A program made the translations under genes and the position numbers. DNA of 64,000 bases from Vibrio sp. SCSIO 43135 (lineage in GTDB: Bacteria; Pseudomonadota; Gammaproteobacteria; Enterobacterales; Vibrionaceae), in NCBI RefSeq assembly GCF_023716665.1, contig NZ_CP071860.1, forward strand, positions 1,302,001 to 1,366,000, written 5' to 3'. Below, in pieces: positions 51,975-61,528 of this stretch. The notes under the pieces were generated by a model, which saw nothing but the letters and a program-made list of their open reading frames with translations, searched no databases and was not told the origin of the DNA. Positions within the stretch are counted from its first letter, which is position 1. Every line of letters starts with the position of its first letter.

Positions 51975-52002
51975 AGATTACGCGAATATGGGCTTGTCAC
52001 AA
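51975..52002 (-). promoter_or_regulatory. Putative csrB promoter
   Basis: -35 TTGTGA and -10 TAATCT separated by 16 bases on the minus strand, giving an initiation point around 51967-51968. Confidence 0.6.
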
Positions 52003-52127
52003 TAGCGAAATTGCCCTTTTTCTCAGCTTCAAAAGCGAACACAAAGTAGACATACACTTACTATTCAATACCTTACAATCAAAACTCTCCAATTACCGCA
52101 ACAGTAAACTGCTAGTGTCTCACGGCT

Positions 52128-52147
52128 TTGTGCGAGATCTCGCACAA
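52128..52147. promoter_or_regulatory. Putative VarA/UvrY (GacA-type) box upstream of csrB
   Basis: A perfect 20-bp palindrome, TTGTGCGAGATCTCGCACAA, centred about 170 bases upstream of the predicted csrB start. It closely resembles the known UvrY/GacA site type (TGTGAGAGATCTCTTACA, recalled from E. coli csrB), including the distant position. A role for VarA is inferred. Confidence 0.65.
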
Positions 52148-52347
52148 GCCAAATAGCAAATCGGAAATTACCGCTACTCACCTACACGCTCTTCAATGTG
52201 ATTAACAACACATACCATTCGATGATGACCTCTAAATAACCTTGCTAAAACCCTGCGAAGCCCTAATTTCACTGGACTCAGCTCAAAAAAATTAGCATGA
52301 TTATGAATAGGGTCAGAAACCCTAGGCAATTAACTGAGGAACCTCAA

Positions 52348-52797
52348 ATGATTTCAAAATGGGCGCAACGCTTTTACCAAATGGCTGAACTTGTTGGCTC
52401 TTGGAGTAAAGACCCTTCGACTCAAGTCGGTGCGGTGATTACCAAACAAAATCGAATTGTTTCGGTCGGCTTCAATGGCTACCCACATGGTATTTCCGAT
52501 AGCGCCGATACAGATGATCGCGATATGAAGTATTTGAAAACACTTCATGCAGAAGAGAATGCCATTCTTTTCGCCAAACGAGACCTCGATGGTTGTGAAA
52601 TTTGGGTAACTCATTTCCCATGCCCGAACTGCGCAGCGAAAATCATCCAAACTGGTATTTCTGCCGTGCACTGTCCAGAACAAACCGCAGACTTTCTCTC
52701 TCGCTGGGGTGAAAAGATCAAAGTAAGCCAAGATATGTTCCTGCAAGCTGGCGTCAAAGTGAATTGGCTCCCTTTGGAAGACATCAAACAAGTTTAA
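52348..52797 (+). CDS. Deoxycytidylate deaminase-like protein
   Basis: 149 aa from ATG 52348 (GAGG about 8 bases upstream). Zinc-dependent deaminase fold: HAEEN carries the metal His and catalytic Glu, PCPNC the two metal cysteines, and SWSKDPSTQVGAVI is typical of the dCMP deaminase/ComEB group. It would convert dCMP to dUMP for thymidylate synthesis. A related cytidine-deaminase activity is possible. A short hairpin TAGGGT-N5-ACCCTA precedes the ribosome site (52308-52324). Confidence 0.9.
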   Translation: MISKWAQRFYQMAELVGSWSKDPSTQVGAVITKQNRIVSVGFNGYPHGISDSADTDDRDMKYLKTLHAEENAILFAKRDLDGCEIWVTHFPCPNCAAKIIQTGISAVHCPEQTADFLSRWGEKIKVSQDMFLQAGVKVNWLPLEDIKQV

Positions 52798-52828
52798 TCG
52801 TTGGCTGCTTCGTTAAGCGGCCAATTTT

Positions 52829-55468
52829 TTAAGCCAGTTTGAGTTCATTAAACACATCAAATAATTGCTGAGATTTATAGGGTTTGGGTAAGTAAGCATC
52901 CATTCCGGCAGCGAAGCAGCTTTCTATCTCTTCATCTAATACACTGGCGGTCAGCGCAATGATCGGCAGTTTCTCTTTACCGTTCGAGGCTTCCCACTCA
53001 CGGATCTTCTTGGTTGCGGTTAAGCCATCCATTATCGGCATCATGCAATCCATCAACACTGCAATGTATTCTCCACCACTGGTCACTGCATCTAACGCCT
53101 CTTGGCCGTTACTCGCAATGCTGTACTCAATACCAATTTTATCAAGGAAGAAACTCGCAATCTTTTGATTCATTAAGTTGTCTTCCACAATCAATATTCG
53201 TTTGCACGGTGGCGCTGGTAGCTCAGTACTGACCTCGATTGGGGTATCTACATACTCTGTTCGGCGAGTAATCTTAGTAAGGGTTTTAAGTAGCCGTTGG
53301 CCTAGCACCGGCAGAATGATGGTGGCCGAAACCAGCGATGCAACCTCTGGAGAGATAAATAAGTGGTGTTGGCAGGCTATGATTTCAGCGCTACCGTAAC
53401 GCCCTCTTAAGGTGTGTATATCCCTGCGCGAGCTTTTCTCGTGGACTTGGCAATAAAGCACCACATCAAACGCTCCATCGTACAGTTCATCGACACTGGA
53501 CACGAGCGCTACGTCTACGCCAAAACGTCGACACTCAGCAGCAAGCGAATCGCTGTATACCGAGTCATGAGTCACAATCAAGGCAGACAAGTCGAGGCTT
53601 GTTTGCGGCGATTGATCCAACGGTATTTTAACTGGCACGGTAAAAGAGAAACAGCTTCCGAGCCCTTTGGTCGACTCAACCTGTATTTCCCCTTCCATTA
53701 AATCAATCAGCTGACGACAAATCGTAAGCCCTAGCCCGGTGCCACCGTAGCGTCGGGTGATACTGCCATCTTCTTGAGTAAAGGGTTTAAAGATTGTGGC
53801 CAATTTGTCACTGTCTATCCCTACCCCAGAGTCAATAACACTAAAGATTATTGCAGGCGACAGAGGCGATTCTTTGTACTCTACCTTGGTGGTAATGAAT
53901 CCATTTGTTGTAAATTTCACCGCATTAGACAGCAAATTCATCAGTACTTGCTTGACCCTAAATTCATCGGCTTTTACGCGAGCAGGCATCGACTCGTCGA
54001 TATCGACCGTCAACTCGATATGTTTGGTTAACGCTTTGGCACTCACCATATTCACCGAATCGTAAACAACTTCTCTTAGGTCGATTTCATTCGGAGCAAG
54101 CACAAGATTGCCCGATTCGATTTTGGATAAATCGAGAATGTCATTGAGCAAAACCAACAGAGACTGTGAAGAAGTATCGATATCTTGCAGGACATCTTTC
54201 TGGCTTGAATTTAAATGGCTCTCAGACAGAATTTCTGTCATACCAATGATTCCGTTTAACGGAGTTCGAATCTCGTGTGACATATTCGCCAAAAAGGCAC
54301 TTTTGGCTTTATTAGCGGCAATGGCGGACTCTTTGGCATCAATTAGGTCTTGCTCATAGCGTTTCTGCTCGGAGATGATTCTGTTTAGCCCTCGGGCAAA
54401 TCGACTGAACTCATCTCGGCCATCGATATCGATTTTCTTAGCGTTGTTGCTACTAATTCGCCCCATGGTAGCGAGGATTTTATGCAGTTTAGAGTTGATT
54501 CGATACAGCGTACTCGCGCCCCAGATCACCAAGAACAAAGTCACCGCAATCGCTGCACCAGATATATAGAATACATCCTTCCGGTTTTGAGAAATGGTCG
54601 TCGCCAGTTGGTCAGACATATGCTGGGTAAATAAGCCTATTTGATTGCTGACCATTACGTAACGTTGCTCAAGATTGACAATGTATTGGCCAATCTCCGC
54701 TGGCGATATTTTGTTAACCAACATGCGTTCTTTTACCACGCTACCTTGCCTAAACTCTTTTTGAGCAAACAGAGACACGAGCGCTTTTAGTTGCTCGTTA
54801 TCAGCTCCAACAATGAACTTGTCGAGGTAATACTGTTGGCGTTCGGTGGCCTGATAATAGTCCGGTGCATAGCGCTGAAAGGCGATATTTTTGCGCGCCA
54901 CACTCTGTGCGACCCACGCTTCTTTCTTCATCCAAAACAAAAACCAGCTCAAATCGGAATACACCAAATCTAGCTGGTGAATCGTTGGCTCAACGGTGTG
55001 GCTGGAGATTTTGTGGATCTCGTCTGATAGCTCGACCAATACATCGAAAACTAAATTTCCAAGGTCCACAATTTCGCTACTTTCTGCATTTTGGATGTCA
55101 TCAACTAAATAGCGAAGATCATCAATCTGCAGTAGAACAATGTTGGTGGCCACTACGCCATGGTGAGTATGAAGTTCAGTGTGGGCTTGTTGAGCTAACC
55201 GATTCAATTCTGCCTGCAATAACTCCACTTGTTGGGAAAGATCCGCAGATTGTTCACGAGTTAGACGTTTGACCAGCAGATCATAGAAGCTTTGTGAAAT
55301 GGTATTGAAAGTATTCAACGAGTGTACTTTTTCAGTGATTACGGTGTAAGTGTGCAATCGCTCTTGGATGGAAAGAATGGCATGAACAGCAAACCCGCAA
55401 ATTACCGCCATAGGGATAATACACAGGACAATCAGCCTAAACTTTATTGATATTTTAGTCAGTAGCAT
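52829..55468 (-). CDS. Hybrid sensor histidine kinase
   Basis: 879 aa. TM1 at about 11-31, a large periplasmic helical domain (about 32-300), TM2 at about 300-322, HAMP-like linker. HisKA has His398 in NMSHEIRTPLNG, then HATPase (YGGTGLGLTI). A degenerate receiver-like segment (about 630-725) and a full receiver with Asp807 (LMDCMMPIMDG) follow. Divergent from a PstS-like periplasmic protein and an outer-membrane protein, which are probably its sensing partners. Confidence 0.92.
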   Translation of the reverse strand: MLLTKISIKFRLIVLCIIPMAVICGFAVHAILSIQERLHTYTVITEKVHSLNTFNTISQSFYDLLVKRLTREQSADLSQQVELLQAELNRLAQQAHTELHTHHGVVATNIVLLQIDDLRYLVDDIQNAESSEIVDLGNLVFDVLVELSDEIHKISSHTVEPTIHQLDLVYSDLSWFLFWMKKEAWVAQSVARKNIAFQRYAPDYYQATERQQYYLDKFIVGADNEQLKALVSLFAQKEFRQGSVVKERMLVNKISPAEIGQYIVNLEQRYVMVSNQIGLFTQHMSDQLATTISQNRKDVFYISGAAIAVTLFLVIWGASTLYRINSKLHKILATMGRISSNNAKKIDIDGRDEFSRFARGLNRIISEQKRYEQDLIDAKESAIAANKAKSAFLANMSHEIRTPLNGIIGMTEILSESHLNSSQKDVLQDIDTSSQSLLVLLNDILDLSKIESGNLVLAPNEIDLREVVYDSVNMVSAKALTKHIELTVDIDESMPARVKADEFRVKQVLMNLLSNAVKFTTNGFITTKVEYKESPLSPAIIFSVIDSGVGIDSDKLATIFKPFTQEDGSITRRYGGTGLGLTICRQLIDLMEGEIQVESTKGLGSCFSFTVPVKIPLDQSPQTSLDLSALIVTHDSVYSDSLAAECRRFGVDVALVSSVDELYDGAFDVVLYCQVHEKSSRRDIHTLRGRYGSAEIIACQHHLFISPEVASLVSATIILPVLGQRLLKTLTKITRRTEYVDTPIEVSTELPAPPCKRILIVEDNLMNQKIASFFLDKIGIEYSIASNGQEALDAVTSGGEYIAVLMDCMMPIMDGLTATKKIREWEASNGKEKLPIIALTASVLDEEIESCFAAGMDAYLPKPYKSQQLFDVFNELKLA

Positions 55469-55561
55469 GTTGTTTTACATTCCTTGTAACTACCGCTTCC
55501 TAGCCTATGTTTAATAGTAGCCGAGAATTGTTCTATTGCTATCCATAAGCCATAGACATCA

Positions 55562-56014
55562 GTGAAAAGGAATGACTTGAATCGAGCCGTTTTCTTCTTT
55601 GTTCTGTTAATCCAGAGCGCCTTATGCCAAGCCGCTCAGTTTTCTGTCGTCTCCTTAAACCCTACGCTTACAGAGCTCAAATCTAGCGAAATCAAAATGT
55701 TGTACCGGGGGAGGCTAACGTCCATTCAGGGGGTTCCACCTAAATTGGCCGACTTACCTTCTAACTCCCCAGATCGCGAAGCGTTTTACTACCAAATTCT
55801 AAGAAAGTCTCCATCGCAAATGAATGCTATCTGGGCTCGCCTGAGCTTTTCAGGCAAAGCCTCAGCTCCTTTTGAGCTTGATTCCAGCAGTAACGAGGCC
55901 GTGCTGATTTGGCTAAGAGAGAACGAAAATGGAATCGCATACCTTCCTTCCGAGGAGGTGACGAAAGAAATGAATATCCTATATAAAACAAACAGTAAGG
56001 CTAGGTATGACTAA
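55562..56014 (+). CDS. PstS-like (phosphate-binding-fold) small periplasmic protein
   Basis: 150 aa with a signal peptide (FFFVLLIQSALCQA). The start is GTG 55562; TTG 55577 with AAAGGA ahead of it is a good alternative. The mature part resembles a one-lobe piece of a phosphate-type periplasmic binding protein (LNPTLTELKSSEIKMLYRGRLTSIQG... and LIWLRENENGIAYLPSEEV). Proteins of this sort occur beside hybrid kinases in Vibrio and Shewanella. It overlaps the next gene by 8 bases, so both are made together. Confidence 0.8.
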   Translation: MKRNDLNRAVFFFVLLIQSALCQAAQFSVVSLNPTLTELKSSEIKMLYRGRLTSIQGVPPKLADLPSNSPDREAFYYQILRKSPSQMNAIWARLSFSGKASAPFELDSSSNEAVLIWLRENENGIAYLPSEEVTKEMNILYKTNSKARYD

Positions 56015-57050
56015 ATGGATAAGTTTGGTGGTGCTCTTATATACGCCACTGGTAAGCAGCCAAATCAATATTACGGATTCAGTTCGTATTAGCGGGTTTG
56101 GCACGTTCTCGGCAGCAAAGAGCAATAGCTCTGTTCCAGTTATTTCTACGCGCGATATTACCGATGACTGGTGTTTTGATTGCGATAGCACCTTTGGGCT
56201 CCAAGCGGACTGGGAAATGACCCCGCAATGGCGCACAGGATTGCAGTTAGTGAAACGACCGCAAGACCACTTCTCCAGCCCAAAAGTAGAGCGAGCGTTT
56301 GTTGAATACTCGAATAACAGCGTGTCGATACAAGCAGGACGACTACGCATTCCAATGTTTATTATGTCGGAATACTATTACGTGTCCTCGGCGTACCCTT
56401 GGCTACGCTTACCGGTCGATGTTTACAGTCAGCTACTTGGTATCACCCACTATGAAGGAGCCACTATCGACTACCGAATTGATTTGGCGGATGAGTCGGT
56501 ATTGGTGCTATCCCCTTATGTGTCAACGCCCACCGAAAACGACCTAACCGTCTATGGCCAAGCATTTAATATCGAAGCTGATTTCAGTGTCGGGCTTACC
56601 AGTAAAATCTTGTTTGAAGATAATGAGCTTAGATTTGCCTACCTCTATTCAGATATATCAAAACTTGGATTTGTTGGTGCAGAATCTAGCTATCGACTCA
56701 AACTGTATTCCATCGGTCTTAGCTACTACTGGGACAATTTGCACTTTCAAGGAGAAACGCTTCTTTCACAAGAATTCAATGCCAATTGGTATGCAGGGTT
56801 AGATTATTTAATAGGTGACTGGCAGCCTTATTTACAATATGGACAAAGCCGAAAAAATGTTGAAAGTGAGAGCTATTTACTCGGCGTAAAATATCATCTG
56901 CTGAGCAATTTCAACTTCAATTTGGAGTGGCAGAGAATCGATGGACGCGAAAGTGTGATCAATGGTCACTTTACCCAGCCTCAGAATCCTCTACTACCAA
57001 TAGAGAATAGTGTTGAGGTCGTATCATTCGGTTTATCGTTTACTTTTTAA
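56007..57050 (+). CDS. Putative outer-membrane beta-barrel protein
   Basis: 347 aa. Signal peptide of about 19 residues, then alternating hydrophobic/aromatic strands (e.g. VSIQAGRLRIPMFIMSEYYY and YRLKLYSIGLSYYWDNLHFQG) and a C-terminal Phe in VVSFGLSFTF, as in outer-membrane porins. No known family is recognised with certainty. It overlaps the PstS-like gene and is divergent from the hybrid kinase, forming one module. Confidence 0.78.
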   Translation: MTKWISLVVLLYTPLVSSQINITDSVRISGFGTFSAAKSNSSVPVISTRDITDDWCFDCDSTFGLQADWEMTPQWRTGLQLVKRPQDHFSSPKVERAFVEYSNNSVSIQAGRLRIPMFIMSEYYYVSSAYPWLRLPVDVYSQLLGITHYEGATIDYRIDLADESVLVLSPYVSTPTENDLTVYGQAFNIEADFSVGLTSKILFEDNELRFAYLYSDISKLGFVGAESSYRLKLYSIGLSYYWDNLHFQGETLLSQEFNANWYAGLDYLIGDWQPYLQYGQSRKNVESESYLLGVKYHLLSNFNFNLEWQRIDGRESVINGHFTQPQNPLLPIENSVEVVSFGLSFTF

Positions 57051-57377
57051 GTTGAAGAATAGCTAAAGATCTCATTTTTTATGCAATAGGAATTCAACAC
57101 AATCGGTTATTTGCCATAAAAACACATATCGTCGCGAATTAAGTTAGCTACCTTTCAAAAGTCAATACTCATTTGTAACACGAAAAGTTCCTATAAACTC
57201 TTGTAAAGATAAAAATAGCAGGCTTTTATCTCGCCATTATTTTTTCTAGCAGAATAACACTTCAGCCATTACAATCTCGCCACATAAAAAACACAATAAA
57301 AATACACTGCTGAATTTCTTCCCCCTACAAGAGAAATATCAGCTCAGCCCCCAAAACGTGAAAGGTCCAAAGCAACA
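57051..57377. other. AT-rich intergenic region before gap, no gene seen
   Basis: 327 bases of AT-rich sequence without an ORF of note, strong hairpin or clear dyad. It presumably holds the gap promoter and any regulator sites, but I cannot assign a promoter with confidence. Confidence 0.4.
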
Positions 57378-58811
57378 ATGAGTCCAGAGAAACATCTCCT
57401 AGACTGGCAAACTAGCCAAACGATTGCCGAATCCATCTCCCCTCTTCTTGGTCAGCTATATCGTCAAAAAGGCGTTGAAGTTATCCTGTTCGGAAAAACA
57501 CTGGTTAACGCTGCAACTATCGATATCATCAAGACTCACCGCATCGCTCGCCGCTACACAGGTGACGCACTATCTCCAGAACAAACACTACCAATCATCA
57601 AATGTTTAACCGAAATGGAACTGTCTCCATGTCGCGTTGATGTTGGTCAGCTAGCTCACGAATTCTGGAAAGACCGCGATGATGAGCACGGTTTAAAAGA
57701 CTTTTTACACACAAAACTCATGGGTGCAATGAACGGTCAGACCGTTAAAGAACCTCGTGATGTTGTTTTATACGGTTTCGGCCGTATCGGTCGACTACTT
57801 ACTCGCTTAATGATTGAGAAAAGCGGCCCAGGCTACCCACTTCGCTTACGTGCGATTGTCGTACGTGGTGGTAAAAAAGGTGATTTGGAGAAACGTGCAA
57901 GCTTGCTTCGTCGCGACTCTGTTCACGGCCAATTCAACGGTAGTATCATTGTTGATGAAGAGCGTAAAGCACTGATTGCAAACGGTAACTATATTCAAAT
58001 TATCTACGCAAACAAACCTGAAGAAATAGACTACACCACTTATGGCATTAACGACGCACTCGTCGTGGACAACACTGGTGTATGGCGTGACGCTGAAGGT
58101 CTAAGCCAACATGTTGCATGTAATGGCGCACAGAAAGTACTGCTGACAGCACCTGGTAAGGGCGACATTAAGAACGTGGTATTTGGTGTTAACGAAGACG
58201 TTATCCAAGCAGAAGACACCATCATTTCTGCAGCAAGTTGTACAACTAATGCGATCACACCAGTACTGAAAGCGATTAACGATAAGTACGGTGTAACATC
58301 AGGTCACATTGAAACAGTTCACTCGTTCACTAACGATCAAAACCTAATCGATAACTTCCACTCTGGTGAACGTCGTGGTCGCAGTGCATCACTGAACATG
58401 GTTCTGACTGAAACTGGCGCGGCAAAAGCGGTAGCAAAAGCACTGCCAGAACTAGCTGGCAAGCTAACCGGTAACGCGATTCGCGTGCCAACTCCAAACG
58501 TATCTATGGCGGTAGCGAACCTAAACCTTGAAAAGGGCACCGACAAAGAAGAGCTGAACGAATACCTTCGTGAAATGGCACTTAAGTCAAACATGGCTGC
58601 GCAAATTGACTACACAGACTCAACTGAAATCGTATCAAGCGATCTCGTTGGATCTCGCCATGCTGGCGTAGTTGATGGTGCGGCAACGATTGCTCAAGAT
58701 AGCCGCTGTGTATTGTACATTTGGTACGATAACGAGTTCGGCTACAGCTGTCAGGTTGTTCACTGTATGGAACAAATGATGGGCGTTCGTTACACCACTT
58801 ACCCTGCATAA
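57378..58811 (+). CDS. Glyceraldehyde-3-phosphate dehydrogenase, long form
   Basis: 477 aa, about 140 longer than canonical GapA. Residues 1-125 are an N-terminal extension without recognised fold (TIAESISPLLGQLYRQKGVEV...). NAD-binding motif GFGRIGR is at 133-139, catalytic Cys288 in SAASCTTNAITPVL, and HSFTNDQNLID and the C-terminal WYDNEFGYS are present. It oxidises glyceraldehyde-3-phosphate. Long-form enzymes are known in Vibrio and relatives; cofactor preference cannot be read from sequence alone. Closed by a terminator at 58909. Confidence 0.9.
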   Translation: MSPEKHLLDWQTSQTIAESISPLLGQLYRQKGVEVILFGKTLVNAATIDIIKTHRIARRYTGDALSPEQTLPIIKCLTEMELSPCRVDVGQLAHEFWKDRDDEHGLKDFLHTKLMGAMNGQTVKEPRDVVLYGFGRIGRLLTRLMIEKSGPGYPLRLRAIVVRGGKKGDLEKRASLLRRDSVHGQFNGSIIVDEERKALIANGNYIQIIYANKPEEIDYTTYGINDALVVDNTGVWRDAEGLSQHVACNGAQKVLLTAPGKGDIKNVVFGVNEDVIQAEDTIISAASCTTNAITPVLKAINDKYGVTSGHIETVHSFTNDQNLIDNFHSGERRGRSASLNMVLTETGAAKAVAKALPELAGKLTGNAIRVPTPNVSMAVANLNLEKGTDKEELNEYLREMALKSNMAAQIDYTDSTEIVSSDLVGSRHAGVVDGAATIAQDSRCVLYIWYDNEFGYSCQVVHCMEQMMGVRYTTYPA

Positions 58812-58908
58812 TGGCGCTACAGCGCTATTGATGTAGAGAACAAAATTAGACTCCACAACACCCGAGTCTTCGGACTCTTATAATCATAATATCTACACCC
58901 CCGTGCTT

Positions 58909-58938
58909 GCCGCTTAGCTCTGAGTTAAGCGGCTTTTT
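58909..58938 (+). terminator. Rho-independent terminator after gap
   Basis: An 8-bp stem, GCCGCTTA with its complement, a 9-base loop, then TTTTT. Confidence 0.85.
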
Positions 58939-58950
58939 TGTCGCCAATAA

Positions 58951-58976
58951 AAAACCGCCCAGGAGCAGGCGGTTTT
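58951..58976 (-). terminator. Rho-independent terminator after the GH20 gene
   Basis: A 9-bp stem, AAAACCGCC with its complement, an 8-base loop, and a T-run on the minus strand. Confidence 0.85.
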
Positions 58977-59000
58977 CTTAGAGTCAACGTTTGGGGGTAT

Positions 59001-61451
59001 TTATTGGCTCATATGCTTAAGCAGCATTTCGGTAGGACGAACAATCGCGATGATGGCTTCGTCGTAGATAATTGCTGCATCATCTAAGATAGATTGATAC
59101 GCAGCAACATCGGCTTTACGAATAGTTTCACCTGCTTGCGCTTTAGCTATCAGAGACAAGCCTAGATTTGCGATTTGCTCGGTTTTCTCTGCCACTACGA
59201 CAGTGTCTACCGACGCAACATGACTAGCAAAGATTGGCTTGGACGCAACTGCTCCAGCCTTAGCTTGCTGGTAATGCTCTGCTAAGCTTTCAAGAGCTTG
59301 CTTGTTACCAGTACTGATTTCACGTACCAAATCTTCCATTTCATACACTGCGTAGCTTTCTACCGTCAGTGCATCTACAAAACGGTTTAGACGTTCGTAC
59401 TGACTGTAAAGCGTGCCTTTTGGTTCAGTAGAAATATACTTCTCCCAGTTACGCGCATAGTACTGCGCTGGCTCAGTGTACTTCGCAAGCAAGCGTAGGT
59501 CGTTAATGTCTTGCCCTTTCGCTAAGCGCTTCAGCAACATATCTGCGTTTGCGTGGTGACGCAAACCGACCGATACTTCAGACCAAGTGTCCATTACTTT
59601 CATACGCTTATACATGCTGCGCTCATCGGTAAGCTCAGCATCCGACCAAAAACGCTCAGCAATTGCATAACTGCGAGGCCACAAGTACTGCTCAACAGTA
59701 TGGCTGTCTTTCATTTCAAGCCAGATGGTGATTTCACCACCTAAAATTAGCTCTTTTTCTTTCTCGGTCAGCTCTGCTGGATAGCCACCATTTGGCTCAG
59801 GAATGACGCTGCCTTCAATGTCGCTGCTGGCAATGATTTCCCCCGTTGTAGGCCAGCGTACGTTACCAATCAACTGGTAGCTGCCATCTGCCAAACCGTT
59901 TTGATCAAGCTTTAGGTTGAACTCAGTGTACGACATGAAGTTGTCGAAGTGGCCAACAAACTTCTTGCCTGGTACGTAATCTAGAATGAAGATTTCTTCA
60001 CGTGATTTACCGTTGTAGTCGCTAAACGCGCGGAATGTACCGTCTGTTGCTTCAATAATGGTCAATGTACCAGTACGCGGGCCACCTTTGGTACGTGGTT
60101 TCACCCAATCGTAGGTAACGAACTTCTCACCTGCATGCAGCTTGTCGTCAACAGTGATACCAGTTGGCATTGGGTCGTTACGGTAATGGTAACTGGTTGG
60201 CTGCGGCTGATCGAGGTAGTAACCCGTTGAAAGAATCCCTTGGTAGCCCTCTTTTGCTGCTCGGCCAATACTGTCATGCCCACGCCAGCTTTGAATAACG
60301 ATCGAAGTAGGAAGATCTTTATGCCAAATCTCATCCCAGCCCGTCATCTTCTTACCGCGCTCAGAAAGCATCTTTTCTACTTTTGTGTTGAGGTAAGACT
60401 GCAAGCCTCGCTCGCCATCAATATTATTGTCTTTGATAAACTTCTGATGCTTCTCGCTGTTTATCCACTGTTCGTAGTCTGGCTCATCGCCACCGATATG
60501 GAAGTACTCATCAGGGAAGAGCTCGACCATTTCATCAAAGATATCGCCCAGCATGACGTATAACTCTGGGTTTAATGGATCCATAAGCGGTTTGAACACG
60601 CCCCAGCCACGCTCTTGCTCGTAGCTTTGGCCTTCTCCACCAGACATCAGGTGTGGGTACGCGTAAGCCACAGCTGATGAGTGACCCGGTAGCGATACTT
60701 CTGGGATCACTCGAATACCTAAGTTACGCGCGTACTCAACCAAATAGCGGACTTGGTCTTTGGTGTAGTAGTTGCCATCAGACGTTTCTGACCATAGACG
60801 CGTCCAGCTGTCTGTTTGAATGCGAATGCCTTGATCGTCCCAGAAGTGCCAGTGGAAGACGTTCATTTTTGCTGATGCCATCGCATCAAGTTGGCGTAAC
60901 AACACGTCAAACTCGATGAAGTGACGAGATGTATCATAAGAAACACCACGCCAACGGAAACGTGGCTCATCAACAATAGTCACTGCTGGAATATGGTAGC
61001 CTTGCGCCGTGGTTTCTACCAATTGCAGAATGGTTTCAATACCATGGATTGCACCGTAAGGGCTTGGTGAGCTAAGAGTTATTTGATCCCCGCGAGTGGT
61101 GATCTTGTACGACTCTTCAGAATCAATGTTCTGCACTTCAGACTTCGCAGCACGCTTGATATCAATGATTAAGTTAGCGTCTTTAGCGTTGTCCACTTGC
61201 CAGTTTAAGATTGGTACACCAGTTTGGCGCTCTAGACGTTCAATAAATCGTTTGGCGGTGAATTCAACACGATCGGAATTAAAGCCTTTAATATAAACTT
61301 TGAAATTACCATCTACATTCACTTGCCCTTGTTTTAATTCCACCGATTGTGGGTAAGGCATTAAATTTAGATCAGTATTTGGAGCCATTGCAAAAGCCAT
61401 TGGTGTCACTACGGAGCCTGAAATCAATAGTGATAATATAGTTTTTTTCAT
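59001..61451 (-). CDS. Beta-N-acetylhexosaminidase (GH20)
   Basis: 816 aa with a signal peptide (about 22 residues). GH20b-like N-terminal domain (about 30-160), then the catalytic barrel with VFHWHFWDDQGIRIQ and the Asp322-Glu323 pair in YFHIGGDEPDYEQW, the polarising Asp and catalytic Glu. A long C-terminal part includes an unusual region at about 435-560 between barrel segments. It removes terminal GlcNAc from chitin oligomers, probably in the periplasm or outside the cell. Its neighbours (KdgM porin, KDG kinase, aldolase) concern uronate breakdown, so a shared role is uncertain. Confidence 0.92.
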   Translation of the reverse strand: MKKTILSLLISGSVVTPMAFAMAPNTDLNLMPYPQSVELKQGQVNVDGNFKVYIKGFNSDRVEFTAKRFIERLERQTGVPILNWQVDNAKDANLIIDIKRAAKSEVQNIDSEESYKITTRGDQITLSSPSPYGAIHGIETILQLVETTAQGYHIPAVTIVDEPRFRWRGVSYDTSRHFIEFDVLLRQLDAMASAKMNVFHWHFWDDQGIRIQTDSWTRLWSETSDGNYYTKDQVRYLVEYARNLGIRVIPEVSLPGHSSAVAYAYPHLMSGGEGQSYEQERGWGVFKPLMDPLNPELYVMLGDIFDEMVELFPDEYFHIGGDEPDYEQWINSEKHQKFIKDNNIDGERGLQSYLNTKVEKMLSERGKKMTGWDEIWHKDLPTSIVIQSWRGHDSIGRAAKEGYQGILSTGYYLDQPQPTSYHYRNDPMPTGITVDDKLHAGEKFVTYDWVKPRTKGGPRTGTLTIIEATDGTFRAFSDYNGKSREEIFILDYVPGKKFVGHFDNFMSYTEFNLKLDQNGLADGSYQLIGNVRWPTTGEIIASSDIEGSVIPEPNGGYPAELTEKEKELILGGEITIWLEMKDSHTVEQYLWPRSYAIAERFWSDAELTDERSMYKRMKVMDTWSEVSVGLRHHANADMLLKRLAKGQDINDLRLLAKYTEPAQYYARNWEKYISTEPKGTLYSQYERLNRFVDALTVESYAVYEMEDLVREISTGNKQALESLAEHYQQAKAGAVASKPIFASHVASVDTVVVAEKTEQIANLGLSLIAKAQAGETIRKADVAAYQSILDDAAIIYDEAIIAIVRPTEMLLKHMSQ

Positions 61452-61528
61452 TATTAATATTCCTATATAAATTTGATTGAATTTTGTTTATCCGAGCGTA
61501 CTCACACTCTGGAATACGCCCAGTTGAA

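Noticed and set aside
51920..52156. 78-residue open frame on the plus strand
   Set aside because: It overlaps the csrB promoter region and the UvrY-like palindrome, has no ribosome site and no family resemblance.
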